Source: Bog-473 sp963840245 (lineage in GTDB: Bacteria > Actinomycetota > Acidimicrobiia > Acidimicrobiales > RAAP-2). From it: a DNA stretch of 64,000 nucleotides. Shown here piece by piece: positions 16,135 through 24,102 of this stretch (positions are counted from its first letter, which is position 1; each line of letters opens with the position of its first letter). The stretch covers positions 13,733-77,732 of the forward strand of contig CAWIYI010000048.1 in the NCBI GenBank assembly GCA_963840245.1, in the 5' to 3' direction. Below the pieces are notes generated by a model, which did no database searches, was not told the origin of the DNA, and saw nothing but the letters and a program-made list of their open reading frames with translations. The position numbers were made by a program, and so were the translations under genes.

Positions 16135-18111
16135 ATGGAGGCCCCCGCGAAGCTCGACCGACTCGAGCGCGTCACCGATCTGGTGCTGGTGCTGCTCGAC
16201 ACCCACCAGCCGTTGACGCTCGACGCCATCGCGCACCAGGTCCCCGGCTATCCCGCCGAGCACGCAGCCCGCCGCCAGGCTTTTGAGCGGGACAAGCGGC
16301 TCCTGCGCGACGAGGGCATCCCCGTGCAGACGGAGCGGCTGCCCGGGCACGAGCAGTACGGGTACCGCATCGACCGGGAGTCGTTCTACCTGCCCGACCT
16401 GGCTCTCGAACCCGACGAGCAGATCGCGCTCCAGCTCGCCGTCGCCGGCGTCCACCTGGGCGATCCTAGCGGTCGGGATGCGCTGCTGAAGCTGGGGGCG
16501 GCGGGGTTGGGGGACGTCCGCCCGATTGCATCCATGGTGCCGCCGGCTGCGCTCATCGAGTTGTTCGAGGCGGTGCGCACGCACGCCACCGCGGGGTTCG
16601 CGTACCGGGGAGAAGAACGGCGGGTGGCGGCGGTGGGCCTGTGGTTCCGCTTCGGCCACTGGTATCTCGTGGCCTGGGATATCGACCGGACCGCCGTGCG
16701 GACGTTCCGGGTGGACCGCATCGAGGGCGAGGTCTCCCGCGGTGACGCGGGCGACGCCGTCGTGCCCGACGACGTCGAGGTGGACGTCAAGGCGGCCCTG
16801 CCCGACGAGCCGTGGGAGGTCGAGGGCGAGGACCGCGTCGAGATGCGGGTCCGGGTCGACGCCGTCGAAGCGCGGCGCGTCGTCGACGAGGTGGGGGAGG
16901 ACAAGGTGGTGTGCCGCCACGACGACGAGTCCGTCGACCTGGTGCTGGGCGTCTCGTCCTTCGCGTCCATCCGCTCCTGGGTGCTCGGGCTCCTCGACCA
17001 CGTCACCGTGCTCGAGCCCGCCCGTTTCCGGCAGGAGCTGGTCGCCTGGCTCGACGCGGTCGCGGCGCCCGCCCCGCCCCTCCGGGCCGAGCCCCGCGTC
17101 CCCGAGGCGGACGGCGGGTCGGCCGACCATGAGCCGGTGGCGGCGCGTGGCGCGCCCGGGCGAGAAACCAGCCGTCGCTTGCGTCGCCTCTTGGCGTTGG
17201 TCGGCTGGCTGGCGCAGGTCGAGGAGGCGCCCATCGCCGAAGCGGCCGAGCGGTTCGGCATGAGCGAGAAGGAGCTGGTGGCCGAGTTGGAGCTGGCGGC
17301 CTGTTGCGGCATCCCGCCCTATACCCCGGACACGCTGATGGAGATCGAGGTGTCCGAGCATTCCGTCCGCGCCTTCCTGCCGGCGGAGTACGCCCGGCCG
17401 CGCCGCCTGACCCCGGCCGAGGGGTTCGCCGTCGCGGCCTCGGCGCGCCTGCTCCTCGCCGTGCCGGGATCCGAGGACGGCGCACTGCGGCGCGCCCTGG
17501 CCAAGCTCGATGCAGCGCTCGGGTCACGCGAGGCGGTCGGCCTCGATGTCGACGCACCGGCCCACCTCGCTGTGGTCAGGGACGCGGCCGACGCCGGCCG
17601 GGCGATCGAGATCGACTACCTCTCGGGGTCGCGGGACGAGTTGACGACACGTACCGTGGAGCCCGAGCAGGTCGCCACCATCGACGGACACTGGTATCTC
17701 GATGCCTACTGCCACCGTGCCGGCGACATGCGGCGCTTCCGGGTCGACCGGATCGATGCCGTGCGCCCGCTGGAGCAGAGCGCCACGCCGGCGGCCACGC
17801 GGGCGCGTCCGCTGGAGGAGATGTTCGTGCCGGGCCCCGGCGCGGTCGAGGTGCACCTGCAGCTCGGCCCGGGGGCGCAGTGGGTGCCCGAATCCGTCCC
17901 CGTGCGCGCCGTGCGGCGGGATCCCGACGGGACCGTGACAGACATCCTTCTCGACGTCTCCGGCATGGCCTGGTTCGAGCGGCTCCTGCTCCAACTCGGT
18001 CCCGCGGTCCGGGTCGTGAGCCCCCCCGAGCTGACCGGCCTGGCGGCGGAGGCGGCCCGCCGCGTGCGGGCGCGCTACGAAGAGCCCGCGCCGCTATCGT
18101 CGCCAACATGA
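16135..18111 (+). CDS. pafBC: fused PafB-PafC WYL-domain transcriptional regulator
   Basis: One 658-aa protein contains two complete HTH-WYL modules. Module 1 has a winged HTH at about 10-80 and a WYL domain around 155-200 (core GHWYLVAWDIDR, then FRVDRI). Module 2 has an HTH-like region around 340-400 and a second WYL domain at about 485-545 (DGHWYLDAYCHRAGD, FRVDRI), each followed by a WCX-type extension. In mycobacteria PafB and PafC are separate and form the PafBC activator of the RecA-independent DNA-damage response. Here they are joined by a linker of about 40 residues rich in Pro/Glu/Ala. The downstream Ddn-like gene overlaps the stop by 4 nt. No proteasome genes are adjacent. Confidence 0.9.
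   Translation: MEAPAKLDRLERVTDLVLVLLDTHQPLTLDAIAHQVPGYPAEHAARRQAFERDKRLLRDEGIPVQTERLPGHEQYGYRIDRESFYLPDLALEPDEQIALQLAVAGVHLGDPSGRDALLKLGAAGLGDVRPIASMVPPAALIELFEAVRTHATAGFAYRGEERRVAAVGLWFRFGHWYLVAWDIDRTAVRTFRVDRIEGEVSRGDAGDAVVPDDVEVDVKAALPDEPWEVEGEDRVEMRVRVDAVEARRVVDEVGEDKVVCRHDDESVDLVLGVSSFASIRSWVLGLLDHVTVLEPARFRQELVAWLDAVAAPAPPLRAEPRVPEADGGSADHEPVAARGAPGRETSRRLRRLLALVGWLAQVEEAPIAEAAERFGMSEKELVAELELAACCGIPPYTPDTLMEIEVSEHSVRAFLPAEYARPRRLTPAEGFAVAASARLLLAVPGSEDGALRRALAKLDAALGSREAVGLDVDAPAHLAVVRDAADAGRAIEIDYLSGSRDELTTRTVEPEQVATIDGHWYLDAYCHRAGDMRRFRVDRIDAVRPLEQSATPAATRARPLEEMFVPGPGAVEVHLQLGPGAQWVPESVPVRAVRRDPDGTVTDILLDVSGMAWFERLLLQLGPAVRVVSPPELTGLAAEAARRVRARYEEPAPLSSPT
18095..18100 (+). promoter_or_regulatory. 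possible -10 box TATCGT before the Ddn-like gene
   Basis: TATCGT ends 7 nt before the ATG at 18108, inside the 3' end of pafBC. It fits the leaderless pattern but could be coincidental coding sequence. Confidence 0.25.
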
Positions 18112-18527
18112 GCGAGATGAGTGATTTCAACCGGGCCGTGATCGAGGAGTTCCGGGCCAACGACGGCAAGGTCGGCGGCGGGTTCGCCGGCGCCCCCATG
18201 GTGCTGTTGACCACGACCGGTGCCAAGTCGGGGGAGAAGCGCGTGAACCCCCTCGTCGGGCTCGTCGACGGCGGCACCCTCTACGTGGTCGCCTCCAAGG
18301 CGGGCGCACCCACCAGTCCCGACTGGTACCACAACCTGCTCGCCAACCCCGAGGTCGAGGTGGAGTTCGGCGGTGACCGCTTCGAGGCGACCGCCGTGCC
18401 GATCGTCTCGGGACCGGAGCGGGACCGCCTCTACGCCGCCCAGGTCGCGGCGCAGCCCGGCTTCGCCGACTACGAGAAGGCGACGACGCGGGTCATCCCG
18501 ATCGTGGAGCTGCGCCGCCGGCCCTGA
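18108..18527 (+). CDS. Ddn-like F420-dependent nitroreductase family protein
   Basis: Split-beta-barrel protein of 139 aa, in the deazaflavin-dependent nitroreductase (Ddn/Rv3547) family. These use reduced F420 to reduce quinones or xenobiotics. The signature segments VLLTTTGAKSGEKRVNPL and SPDWYHNLLANPEVEVE are both present. The ATG overlaps the pafBC stop (ATGA), so translation is coupled to the upstream gene. The cofC gene at 22.4 kb shows that the host can make F420. Substrate is not predictable. Confidence 0.93.
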   Translation: MSEMSDFNRAVIEEFRANDGKVGGGFAGAPMVLLTTTGAKSGEKRVNPLVGLVDGGTLYVVASKAGAPTSPDWYHNLLANPEVEVEFGGDRFEATAVPIVSGPERDRLYAAQVAAQPGFADYEKATTRVIPIVELRRRP

Positions 18528-18582
18528 CCCGCCCGCCGACCGTTCACCTCCGACACTGCGTCGGGGCTGACGGGAGGTCGCA

Positions 18583-19947
18583 ATGCTCGGGATCCACGGG
18601 GTCGGGCGGGACAAAGCCGACTACTACCTTGCCGACCTCGCCCGCGAACTGCCGGTGTCCGGGCCGGGTCGTTGGGCCGGGACCGCAGCCGCCGCCCTCG
18701 GGCTGACGGGACCGGTCGATCCCGACGGCTTCCGGCGGCTGCTCGAGGGCCGGAATCCCGCCACGGGGGCGGTGCTCGGGACCGGACGGACCATGGTGGC
18801 GGCCTTGGACCTGACCTTCAGCGCGCCCAAGTCGGCCAGCGTGCTGTTCGCGCTGGGCGGTGCGGACGTGGCGAGCGCCGTCGTCGCGGCCCACACCCAG
18901 GCGGTCGAGGGCTCGCTCTCGTATCTCGAGCAACACGGCATCACCGCGGCACGGCGCGCGGGCCAGGCGAGGGTGGTGCTCCCCACTTCCGGCGCCGTGA
19001 CGGCCGTCTTCACCCACGGGGTGAGCCGCAACGGTGACCCGCACGTGCACAGCCACCTCGTGTTGGCCAACCTCGTCCATGGCGCCGACGGACGGTGGGG
19101 CGCCTGCGACCGCCGGGGGATCGAGGCGCATCGCATGGCGGCATCGGCGGTCTACGACGCGCACCTGCGCGCCGCGTTGGTGTCGGCACTGGGCGTGCGG
19201 TGGGCCGGAGCGCCCGGGCGCAGCGCAGAAGTCGTGGGGGTCCGGCCGGAGCTGCTCGGCGCATTCTCGACTCGGGGTGCGGACATCCGCCGCCACATGC
19301 ACGAAGCCGGGGCCCGCTCGAGCCGTGGCGCCCGCGTCGCCTGGGCGGCCACCCGTCCCGCCAAGTCGCCCAGCGCACCGTTCGCCGACCTGGCGGCGCG
19401 CTGGCAGCTCCGGGCCGCGGCCGTCGGCGTCCCGCTGGAGCTCGAGCTCGGGCGCGCCCGGTCGCAGCGGGCGGTGCTCGACGAACACCACTTCGCCGGC
19501 GTGCTCTCCCTCACGCCCCATGGTGGGGCGCGCCGCCGTGACGTCGTGACGGCGTTCGGCGCGGCGGCCCGCGACGGCGTCAGCGCCCCTGCCGCGGCGC
19601 GCCTGGTGGACCAGTGGGTGCCACAGGGGCCCGGAGGGGTGGCGGAACCGCTCCAGTCGCGACGGATGGTCGTGCCGGCGAACCATCACCTGCGCCTCCT
19701 GGGTCCCCGCCCGGTCGACCCCGACGACCACGAGGTCTGGCGGGGCGCCGCCCGCGCCATCGATGCCTACCGGGAGCGGTGGGGTCTCGGGCGGGCCGCG
19801 GCGCCGCTCGGCGCGCCGCCGAGCCTGGCCGCGCTGCCCGCCACCCGTCTGGCCGATCACGTCCGCATCGAACGGGAGCTCGCGGTGGCGCGGGCCCGGC
19901 TCGGGTGGCGCGAGCCGTTCACCGCGGAACGCGGGCTGGGACGCTGA
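18583..19947 (+). CDS. MobF/TrwC-type relaxase domain protein, no helicase domain
   Basis: 454-aa protein whose first ~300 residues are a MobF (TrwC/TraI) HUH relaxase, which nicks oriT and stays attached to the 5' end. The N-terminal tyrosine pair DYY is at 13-15, LTFSAPKSASVLF at about 77-89 is the conserved core, and the three-histidine metal site is H154, H156, H158 in DPHVHSHLV. All residues needed for cleavage are visible. The RecD-like helicase half that normally follows (full proteins exceed 900 aa) is absent; instead there is a ~150-aa Arg/Ala-rich C-terminus of unknown fold. A GGGAGG site precedes the ATG. It converges tail to tail on a VirD4-like gene, with one nt between the stops. 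Confidence 0.86.
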   Translation: MLGIHGVGRDKADYYLADLARELPVSGPGRWAGTAAAALGLTGPVDPDGFRRLLEGRNPATGAVLGTGRTMVAALDLTFSAPKSASVLFALGGADVASAVVAAHTQAVEGSLSYLEQHGITAARRAGQARVVLPTSGAVTAVFTHGVSRNGDPHVHSHLVLANLVHGADGRWGACDRRGIEAHRMAASAVYDAHLRAALVSALGVRWAGAPGRSAEVVGVRPELLGAFSTRGADIRRHMHEAGARSSRGARVAWAATRPAKSPSAPFADLAARWQLRAAAVGVPLELELGRARSQRAVLDEHHFAGVLSLTPHGGARRRDVVTAFGAAARDGVSAPAAARLVDQWVPQGPGGVAEPLQSRRMVVPANHHLRLLGPRPVDPDDHEVWRGAARAIDAYRERWGLGRAAAPLGAPPSLAALPATRLADHVRIERELAVARARLGWREPFTAERGLGR

Positions 19948-19948
19948 G

Positions 19949-21355
19949 TCATCGGCCCCGCACGGCGGGGACCGGCCGGACGAGCGCGCGCGCCGGCGGG
20001 AGGAGCCCGCGCCAGGGGGAGCACTCGTGCGCCGGCGTGAGCGTGACCTCCTCGACCTCCTTGTGGGGGCCGAGGACGAGGGCACGTCCGGGCGTGCCGT
20101 GGGCGACTGCGTCCACCGGGAGGCCGGGTTGGCGCGCCGTCCCGAGCGACGTCGAAGGACGGACACGGCCCCAGCGGTCCACCGATCGGCTTACCGTCAT
20201 GGCGGGCACCGCCCGGTCTCCCGCCAGCGCACTGATGTCGCGCAGTGTCGTCGTGTCCGCGATCCCCCGGAGGACCACGGTCGTCCCGAAGAGCGAGAGG
20301 AACCCGTCGGCCGCTTGGCCCCACCGGGCGCGCGCCTGGGAGAGATCCTGCAGGCACGCGAGCACCAGGAGCCCCTGCCCCGCTCCCTCACTGACCATGG
20401 CCGGCAGGTCCGGGATGGGGGCGATGTTCGCCACTTCGTCGAGAGCGAGAAGTGTCGGCGGGCCGTCCAGCCCGTCACGGGACCGGGCGTAGGCGGCATC
20501 ACGCACATCCCCCACGATGGCGACGACAAGTGGAGCGAATTGACGCTGTCGCCGGCCGGTCGAGCAGAGGTACAGGGTGTTGGGCCCGGCACAGAACGCG
20601 TCGAGGTCCAGTGGTGCCGCTCGGGTCGATGCGAGCGCGCCCTCGGTGCGATACGCGGCCAAGACGCCGGATGCGGTCGACCAGATCCCTGACTGCTCAC
20701 GGGAATCCGTGGCGACGATGCCGGCGAGCAGATCGGTCGCCGGAGCGTCCCCACCGGCGTTCGAGGCGAGGATGTCGAGGGCCGGAGCCCCGTTGTGGCG
20801 ATCGATCCACTGCAGGACATCCCGCATGGGGAGCTCCTCCGTGGCGGCGGCATGGAGCAGCGTCGAGAGCAGCGCGCCGGCGCGTTCGGTCCAGTGGTGC
20901 TCGCCGCCGCGCGGCCCGCTCAGCCGGCTGGCCCCGACCATCGCGTCTGCCGTCACGACCGCTGCGTCCCAATCACGAGCCGTCGTCAACGGTGACCAAC
21001 CGACGCGCTCGACGCCCGGTGGGCATTCCACCTCTCCGCTCGGGTCGTAGAGGAACGACCAACCTTCGACGCCGCGCGACGGTGCGGTCGCCCGCATCAC
21101 GTCGGGCTTCGTCGAGGTCGAGACGACCGGCCCTTCGGAGAGCAAAATATTGGGGATGACCAGGGAAGATGTCTTCCCGGCCCGCGGGGGTCCGAGGACG
21201 AGTGTCGAGCACTGAGGACCGGCCCACCTCCACCCGCGGGCGCCTTCTCCAACATAGATGCTGTGGCGCGTCAAACGGTGGACTGTGCGTAGCGCTGCAC
21301 TCGAAATCAGGAACGAATCGGCGGTGTCGACATGAGTATGAGCGGTGTGTTCCAC
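19949..21355 (-). CDS. VirD4/TraG-like type IV coupling ATPase
   Basis: 468-aa P-loop ATPase of the conjugative coupling-protein family, which brings relaxase-DNA to a secretion channel. Walker A is GPPRAGKT at about 55-62, Walker B LLALDEVANI near 305, and the TraG-D/TraM-recognition C-terminal region (LLVLACLQDLSQARARWG) follows. No N-terminal transmembrane helices are seen, unlike classical VirD4, so it is of the soluble TraG-like type or works with an unseen partner. The start is the GTG at 21355 but this is uncertain because no ribosome-binding site is clear. Codon choice becomes more AT-rich toward its 5' end and upstream. No mating-pore genes accompany it. Confidence 0.85.
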   Translation of the reverse strand: MEHTAHTHVDTADSFLISSAALRTVHRLTRHSIYVGEGARGWRWAGPQCSTLVLGPPRAGKTSSLVIPNILLSEGPVVSTSTKPDVMRATAPSRGVEGWSFLYDPSGEVECPPGVERVGWSPLTTARDWDAAVVTADAMVGASRLSGPRGGEHHWTERAGALLSTLLHAAATEELPMRDVLQWIDRHNGAPALDILASNAGGDAPATDLLAGIVATDSREQSGIWSTASGVLAAYRTEGALASTRAAPLDLDAFCAGPNTLYLCSTGRRQRQFAPLVVAIVGDVRDAAYARSRDGLDGPPTLLALDEVANIAPIPDLPAMVSEGAGQGLLVLACLQDLSQARARWGQAADGFLSLFGTTVVLRGIADTTTLRDISALAGDRAVPAMTVSRSVDRWGRVRPSTSLGTARQPGLPVDAVAHGTPGRALVLGPHKEVEEVTLTPAHECSPWRGLLPPARALVRPVPAVRGR

Positions 21356-21871
21356 ACCCGCGATGTTTGCGTTGGCGAACCGACAAATCCATGGGACATA
21401 TCACGCAATGCGACGACGGCAATACCTTTCTGTCGTCGCGCCGACGCAGGATGTGCCGCGTGTGCGCGTGCGAAACGGAGTGAAACGAAGGTCGTCGATG
21501 AGTGCAAAATGACCCCGCGAATAAAGAATGCTTGACCTGAGCGTGTTCATAACAGAAGAATGGTGTCTACCCGAAGTGTGAGGGAGGGTATGACATGTGC
21601 TGCGACACAACGGTGTGGAGCGCGCAGAGCGAAAACAGTCGGCTTCGTTTTCGCGTGCTCGTCGCCGCGCCGCACGGTGTCAGCGTGACGTCGCAACTCG
21701 GGGAATCAAGTCGGACTGGCGTGATGTGGCGGTGTCGATGACACCGGCGCAGCTACCCCAGCCGTCGCAAATAAAACCGGTGCGGCAGTGCGCATGGTGC
21801 GGGGCAGTCGACCGTGACGTGGCGCAGGCTTCACCTCTATGCAGTGACCATGCTCCTAGGGAGGTGCACCT
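21356..21871. other. AT-richer non-coding flank of the relaxase/coupling-protein pair
   Basis: About 500 bp with composition clearly more AT-rich than the rest of the window, and no convincing long gene. It holds the promoter of the coupling-protein gene and the upstream region of the histone-like gene, including a GGGAGG ribosome-binding site at its right end. Several short imperfect inverted repeats are present, but none is strong enough to call an oriT. No tRNA end or paired attachment site was found. Confidence 0.55.
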
Positions 21872-21881
21872 GTGGCAGTAG
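21738..21881 (+). CDS. possible 47-aa CxxC...CxxH mini-protein
   Basis: A short frame starting at ATG 21738 encodes a protein with CAWC and later CSDH, a spacing compatible with a small zinc knuckle. It ends inside the start region of the histone-like gene (overlap 10 nt). No clear ribosome-binding site is present, and an upstream extension in frame shows no recognisable content. It may be chance. Confidence 0.25.
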   Translation: MTPAQLPQPSQIKPVRQCAWCGAVDRDVAQASPLCSDHAPREVHLWQ

Positions 21882-22321
21882 CCGCAAAAAGAAGGGCCCC
21901 GGCCAAGAAGGCCGCGAAAAAGCGGGCCCCCGCAAAGAAGGCAGCGAAACGCTCAACGGCGAAGAGGACCGTCAAGCGGGCTCCGGCAAGGAAGTCCGTG
22001 AAGCGGGCTCCGGCACGCAAGACAGCCAAGAAGCGGGCTCCTGCAAAGCGGGCAGCCAAGAAGCGGGCTCCTGCAAAGAAGGCGGCCAAGAAGCGGACAA
22101 CCGCCCGCAAGGCCGTCAAGAAGCGGGCAACCGCAGCCAAGCGGACGGCCACCAAGAAGCGGGCAACCGCTCGCAAGGCCGTCAAGAAGCGGGCGACCGC
22201 AGCCAAGCGGACGGCCACCAAGAAGCGGGCAACCGCTCGCAAGGCCGTCAAGAAGCGGGCAACCGCGACCAAGAAGGCCGTGCGTCGCGCGCCCGCCCGC
22301 AAGGCGGCGAAGCGGCGCTGA
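21872..22321 (+). CDS. lysine-rich histone H1-like DNA-binding protein
   Basis: 149-aa protein made almost entirely of Lys, Arg, Ala, Thr and Val, with AKKRAPAKKA and KKRATARKAV type repeats, and no folded domain. It resembles the C-terminal tails of eukaryotic H1 and actinobacterial HU (HupB/Hlp) but lacks an HU domain. It should bind DNA or RNA non-specifically and compact the nucleoid. A GGGAGG site stands 7 nt before the GTG start. The second half contains 66-bp tandem repeats. The gene is followed by a perfect hairpin and stands beside the relaxase/coupling-protein pair, though a link is not shown. Confidence 0.85.
   Translation: MAVAAKRRAPAKKAAKKRAPAKKAAKRSTAKRTVKRAPARKSVKRAPARKTAKKRAPAKRAAKKRAPAKKAAKKRTTARKAVKKRATAAKRTATKKRATARKAVKKRATAAKRTATKKRATARKAVKKRATATKKAVRRAPARKAAKRR
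22100..22264. repeat. 66-bp tandem repeat (about 2.5 copies) in the histone-like gene
   Basis: Units begin at 22100, 22166 and 22232. They encode a 22-residue block containing TARKAVKKRATAAKRT and differ by only a few bases. The repeat can contract or expand in frame. Confidence 0.85.
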
Positions 22322-22342
22322 GCGCTGCGTTCCCTCGGGAAC

Positions 22343-22380
22343 ACGTGAGACCGGGGGCCTTCGGGCCCCCGGTCTCACGT
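22343..22380. terminator. perfect 17-bp hairpin with TTCG loop, bidirectional terminator
   Basis: Stem 22343-22359 pairs without mismatch with 22364-22380 around a TTCG tetraloop, giving a very stable GC-rich hairpin. It lies between the stop of the histone-like gene and the stop of the convergent cofC gene, so it can serve both. No T-tract follows on either side, which is common for actinobacterial terminators. Confidence 0.85.
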
Positions 22381-22394
22381 CCGGGGGCTGCTTC

Positions 22395-23018
22395 TTACGA
22401 CGGACGCTCGAGCTCGGCGACGTCGGCCGGCCAGTCGACGTCGTAGGCCAGGTCCGGGTTGCGCAGGACGCGTACCGGCAGGCCGATCCTGGTCGCCTCC
22501 GCCCTGTGGGCACGGAAGGAGCCGGGGCCGTAGGCGAAGCGGAAGCCCGAACCCGCCGGGAGGCGGAGGACGTTGGTGCCGTCGTCGCTCCTGTCGGGGA
22601 CGAGGGTGACGCCCTCGAACGGGGAGAGCACCCCCAACCCATGGGCCCTGGGGAGGTCACCGTGGGCGACGGTCACCCAGCGTGCCCCGGCCCGAGCCAG
22701 CCGGTCGACGCCCGCGCGCACGGCTCCGTTGAGGCCCTGCCCCGGCTCCCACATGACGGTGGCACCCAGCTCCGACGCCCATTCCGCCACGTCCTGGTCG
22801 TCGCAGACCACCGCGACAGGGAGCGGCGCGCAGGCCGCCACCACGTGCGAGGCCATGGTGCGCACGAGCCGGATGCGCTCTGGATCCGAGAGGGCGGGTC
22901 CCAATCTCCGCTTGGCCTCGTGGAACGCCTTGACCGGGATCAGGACCACCTCGGGCCCCAGCGGGCGGTCGACCGGCGGCCCCGCATGCTGCGCTACCGG
23001 CACGGTGGCCCTCGACAC
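22395..23018 (-). CDS. cofC: CofC/FbiD guanylyltransferase for coenzyme F420
   Basis: Guanylyltransferase of 207 aa that activates 2-phospholactate or phosphoenolpyruvate with GTP for F420 side-chain synthesis. Family segments seen are VLIPVKAFHEAKRRL, VVCDDQDVAEWASELG, AHGDLPRA and the LVPDRSDDGTN motif. The chosen GTG gives the usual length, and a TACACT box ends 7 nt upstream; longer starts in frame lack homology. It is divergent from gpsA across only 60 bp. The presence of this gene agrees with the Ddn-like oxidoreductase at 18.1 kb. Confidence 0.9.
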   Translation of the reverse strand: MSRATVPVAQHAGPPVDRPLGPEVVLIPVKAFHEAKRRLGPALSDPERIRLVRTMASHVVAACAPLPVAVVCDDQDVAEWASELGATVMWEPGQGLNGAVRAGVDRLARAGARWVTVAHGDLPRAHGLGVLSPFEGVTLVPDRSDDGTNVLRLPAGSGFRFAYGPGSFRAHRAEATRIGLPVRVLRNPDLAYDVDWPADVAELERPS

Positions 23019-23025
23019 TCGGCAC

Positions 23026-23031
23026 AGTGTA
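23026..23031 (-). promoter_or_regulatory. -10-like box TACACT, leaderless promoter of cofC
   Basis: On the minus strand TACACT ends 7 nt before the GTG of cofC. It lies within 40 bp of the divergent gpsA box. Confidence 0.5.
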
Positions 23032-23064
23032 CGGGTCACCGCGAAGGTCGTTGTGGGGCCGTCG

Positions 23065-23070
23065 TAGGCT
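23065..23070 (+). promoter_or_regulatory. -10-like box TAGGCT, leaderless promoter of gpsA
   Basis: TAGGCT ends 8 nt before the ATG of gpsA with no Shine-Dalgarno sequence between. Confidence 0.5.
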
Positions 23071-23078
23071 CTGGTGGC

Positions 23079-24102
23079 ATGAGTGACCGGGTGGCCGTTA
23101 TCGGCGCGGGGTCCTGGGGCACCGCAGTCGGCACCATCGTCGGTGCTTCGCATCCGACGTCGCTGTGGGTGCGCTCCCCTGAGCTCGCCGCGTCCATGGC
23201 GCAGACACGCGAGAACGAGAAGTATCTGCCGGGTCTGCAGATCCCGGACGGGACTGGTGGTGACGTCGTCGCTGGCCGAGGCGCTCGACGGCGCCGGCAT
23301 CGTCTTCATGGCCGTCCCGTCGCACGGGTTCCGTGCCGTGCTCAGCGACATGGAACCTCTGGCGGGGGGGATCGAGGCCGTGGTCAGCCTGGCCAAGGGG
23401 ATCGAGATGGGTACCAACCTGCGCATGTCCCAGGTGGTGGCACAGGTGCTGCCCGGTCTCCCCGCCGGGGTGCTGACCGGCCCGAACCTGGCGCGCGAGG
23501 TGGCCGAGGGCCATCCCGCCGCCTGCGTGGTCGCCCTGACCGACGAGGCCCTGGCGAGCCGCGTGCAGGGGTTGGTGCACACGCGCACGTTCCGCACCTA
23601 TACGGGAACCGACGTCGTGGGGTGCGAGATCGCAGGCGCCACGAAGAACGTGATGGCCATCGCCGCCGGGATCGGGGACGGGTTGGGTCTCGGGGACAAC
23701 ACCCGGGCCGTCCTCATCACGCGGGGCCTCGCCGAGCTGGGGCGGCTGGGTGTCGCGCTGGGTGGAAAGGTGCTCACCTTCGGTGGCCTGGCCGGTGTCG
23801 GTGACCTGGTGGCGACGTGTGCCAGCCCGCAGAGCCGGAATCGGACGGTTGGCTTCGCACTGGGGCAGGGGCAGTCGCTGGACGAGATCGTCGGCGGCAT
23901 GCACATGGTGGCGGAAGGCGTCAAGAGCGCCGGGCCGCTGGTCGGCCTGGCCCGGGCCCACGGCGTCGAGATGCCGATCGCCGAACAGGTCCAGGCCATC
24001 GTCGAGGGGCGGTGCTCGCCCGCCGACGCGCTCATGAACCTGATGCGGCGACCCTCCCGCCCGGAGTGGGACGAGACGCTGTTGCGGGGGCTCCCGGCGT
24101 GA
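23079..24102 (+). CDS. gpsA: glycerol-3-phosphate dehydrogenase [NAD(P)+], frameshifted in this sequence
   Basis: GpsA makes sn-glycerol 3-phosphate for phospholipids. The N-terminal frame carries GAGSWGTA (9-16) and ENEKYLPGLQIPDG. The rest (LVVTSSLAEALDGAGIVFMA, CEIAGATKNVMAIAAG, GGLAGVGDLVATC) lies in the next frame. The switch is at the GGG of GACGGGACTG near 23250-23252; removing one G restores a 340-aa protein of normal length. The total of 1024 nt is 3n+1. All catalytic segments, including the lysine of GATKN, are present once the frame is corrected. Since the enzyme is normally essential, a base-call or assembly error is likelier than decay. Its stop overlaps the cyclase start (GTGA). 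Confidence 0.9.

Noticed and set aside
18544..20166. 540-aa leftward frame opposite the relaxase gene
   Set aside because: The relaxase frame carries intact catalytic motifs; the opposite frame has only Arg-rich low complexity.
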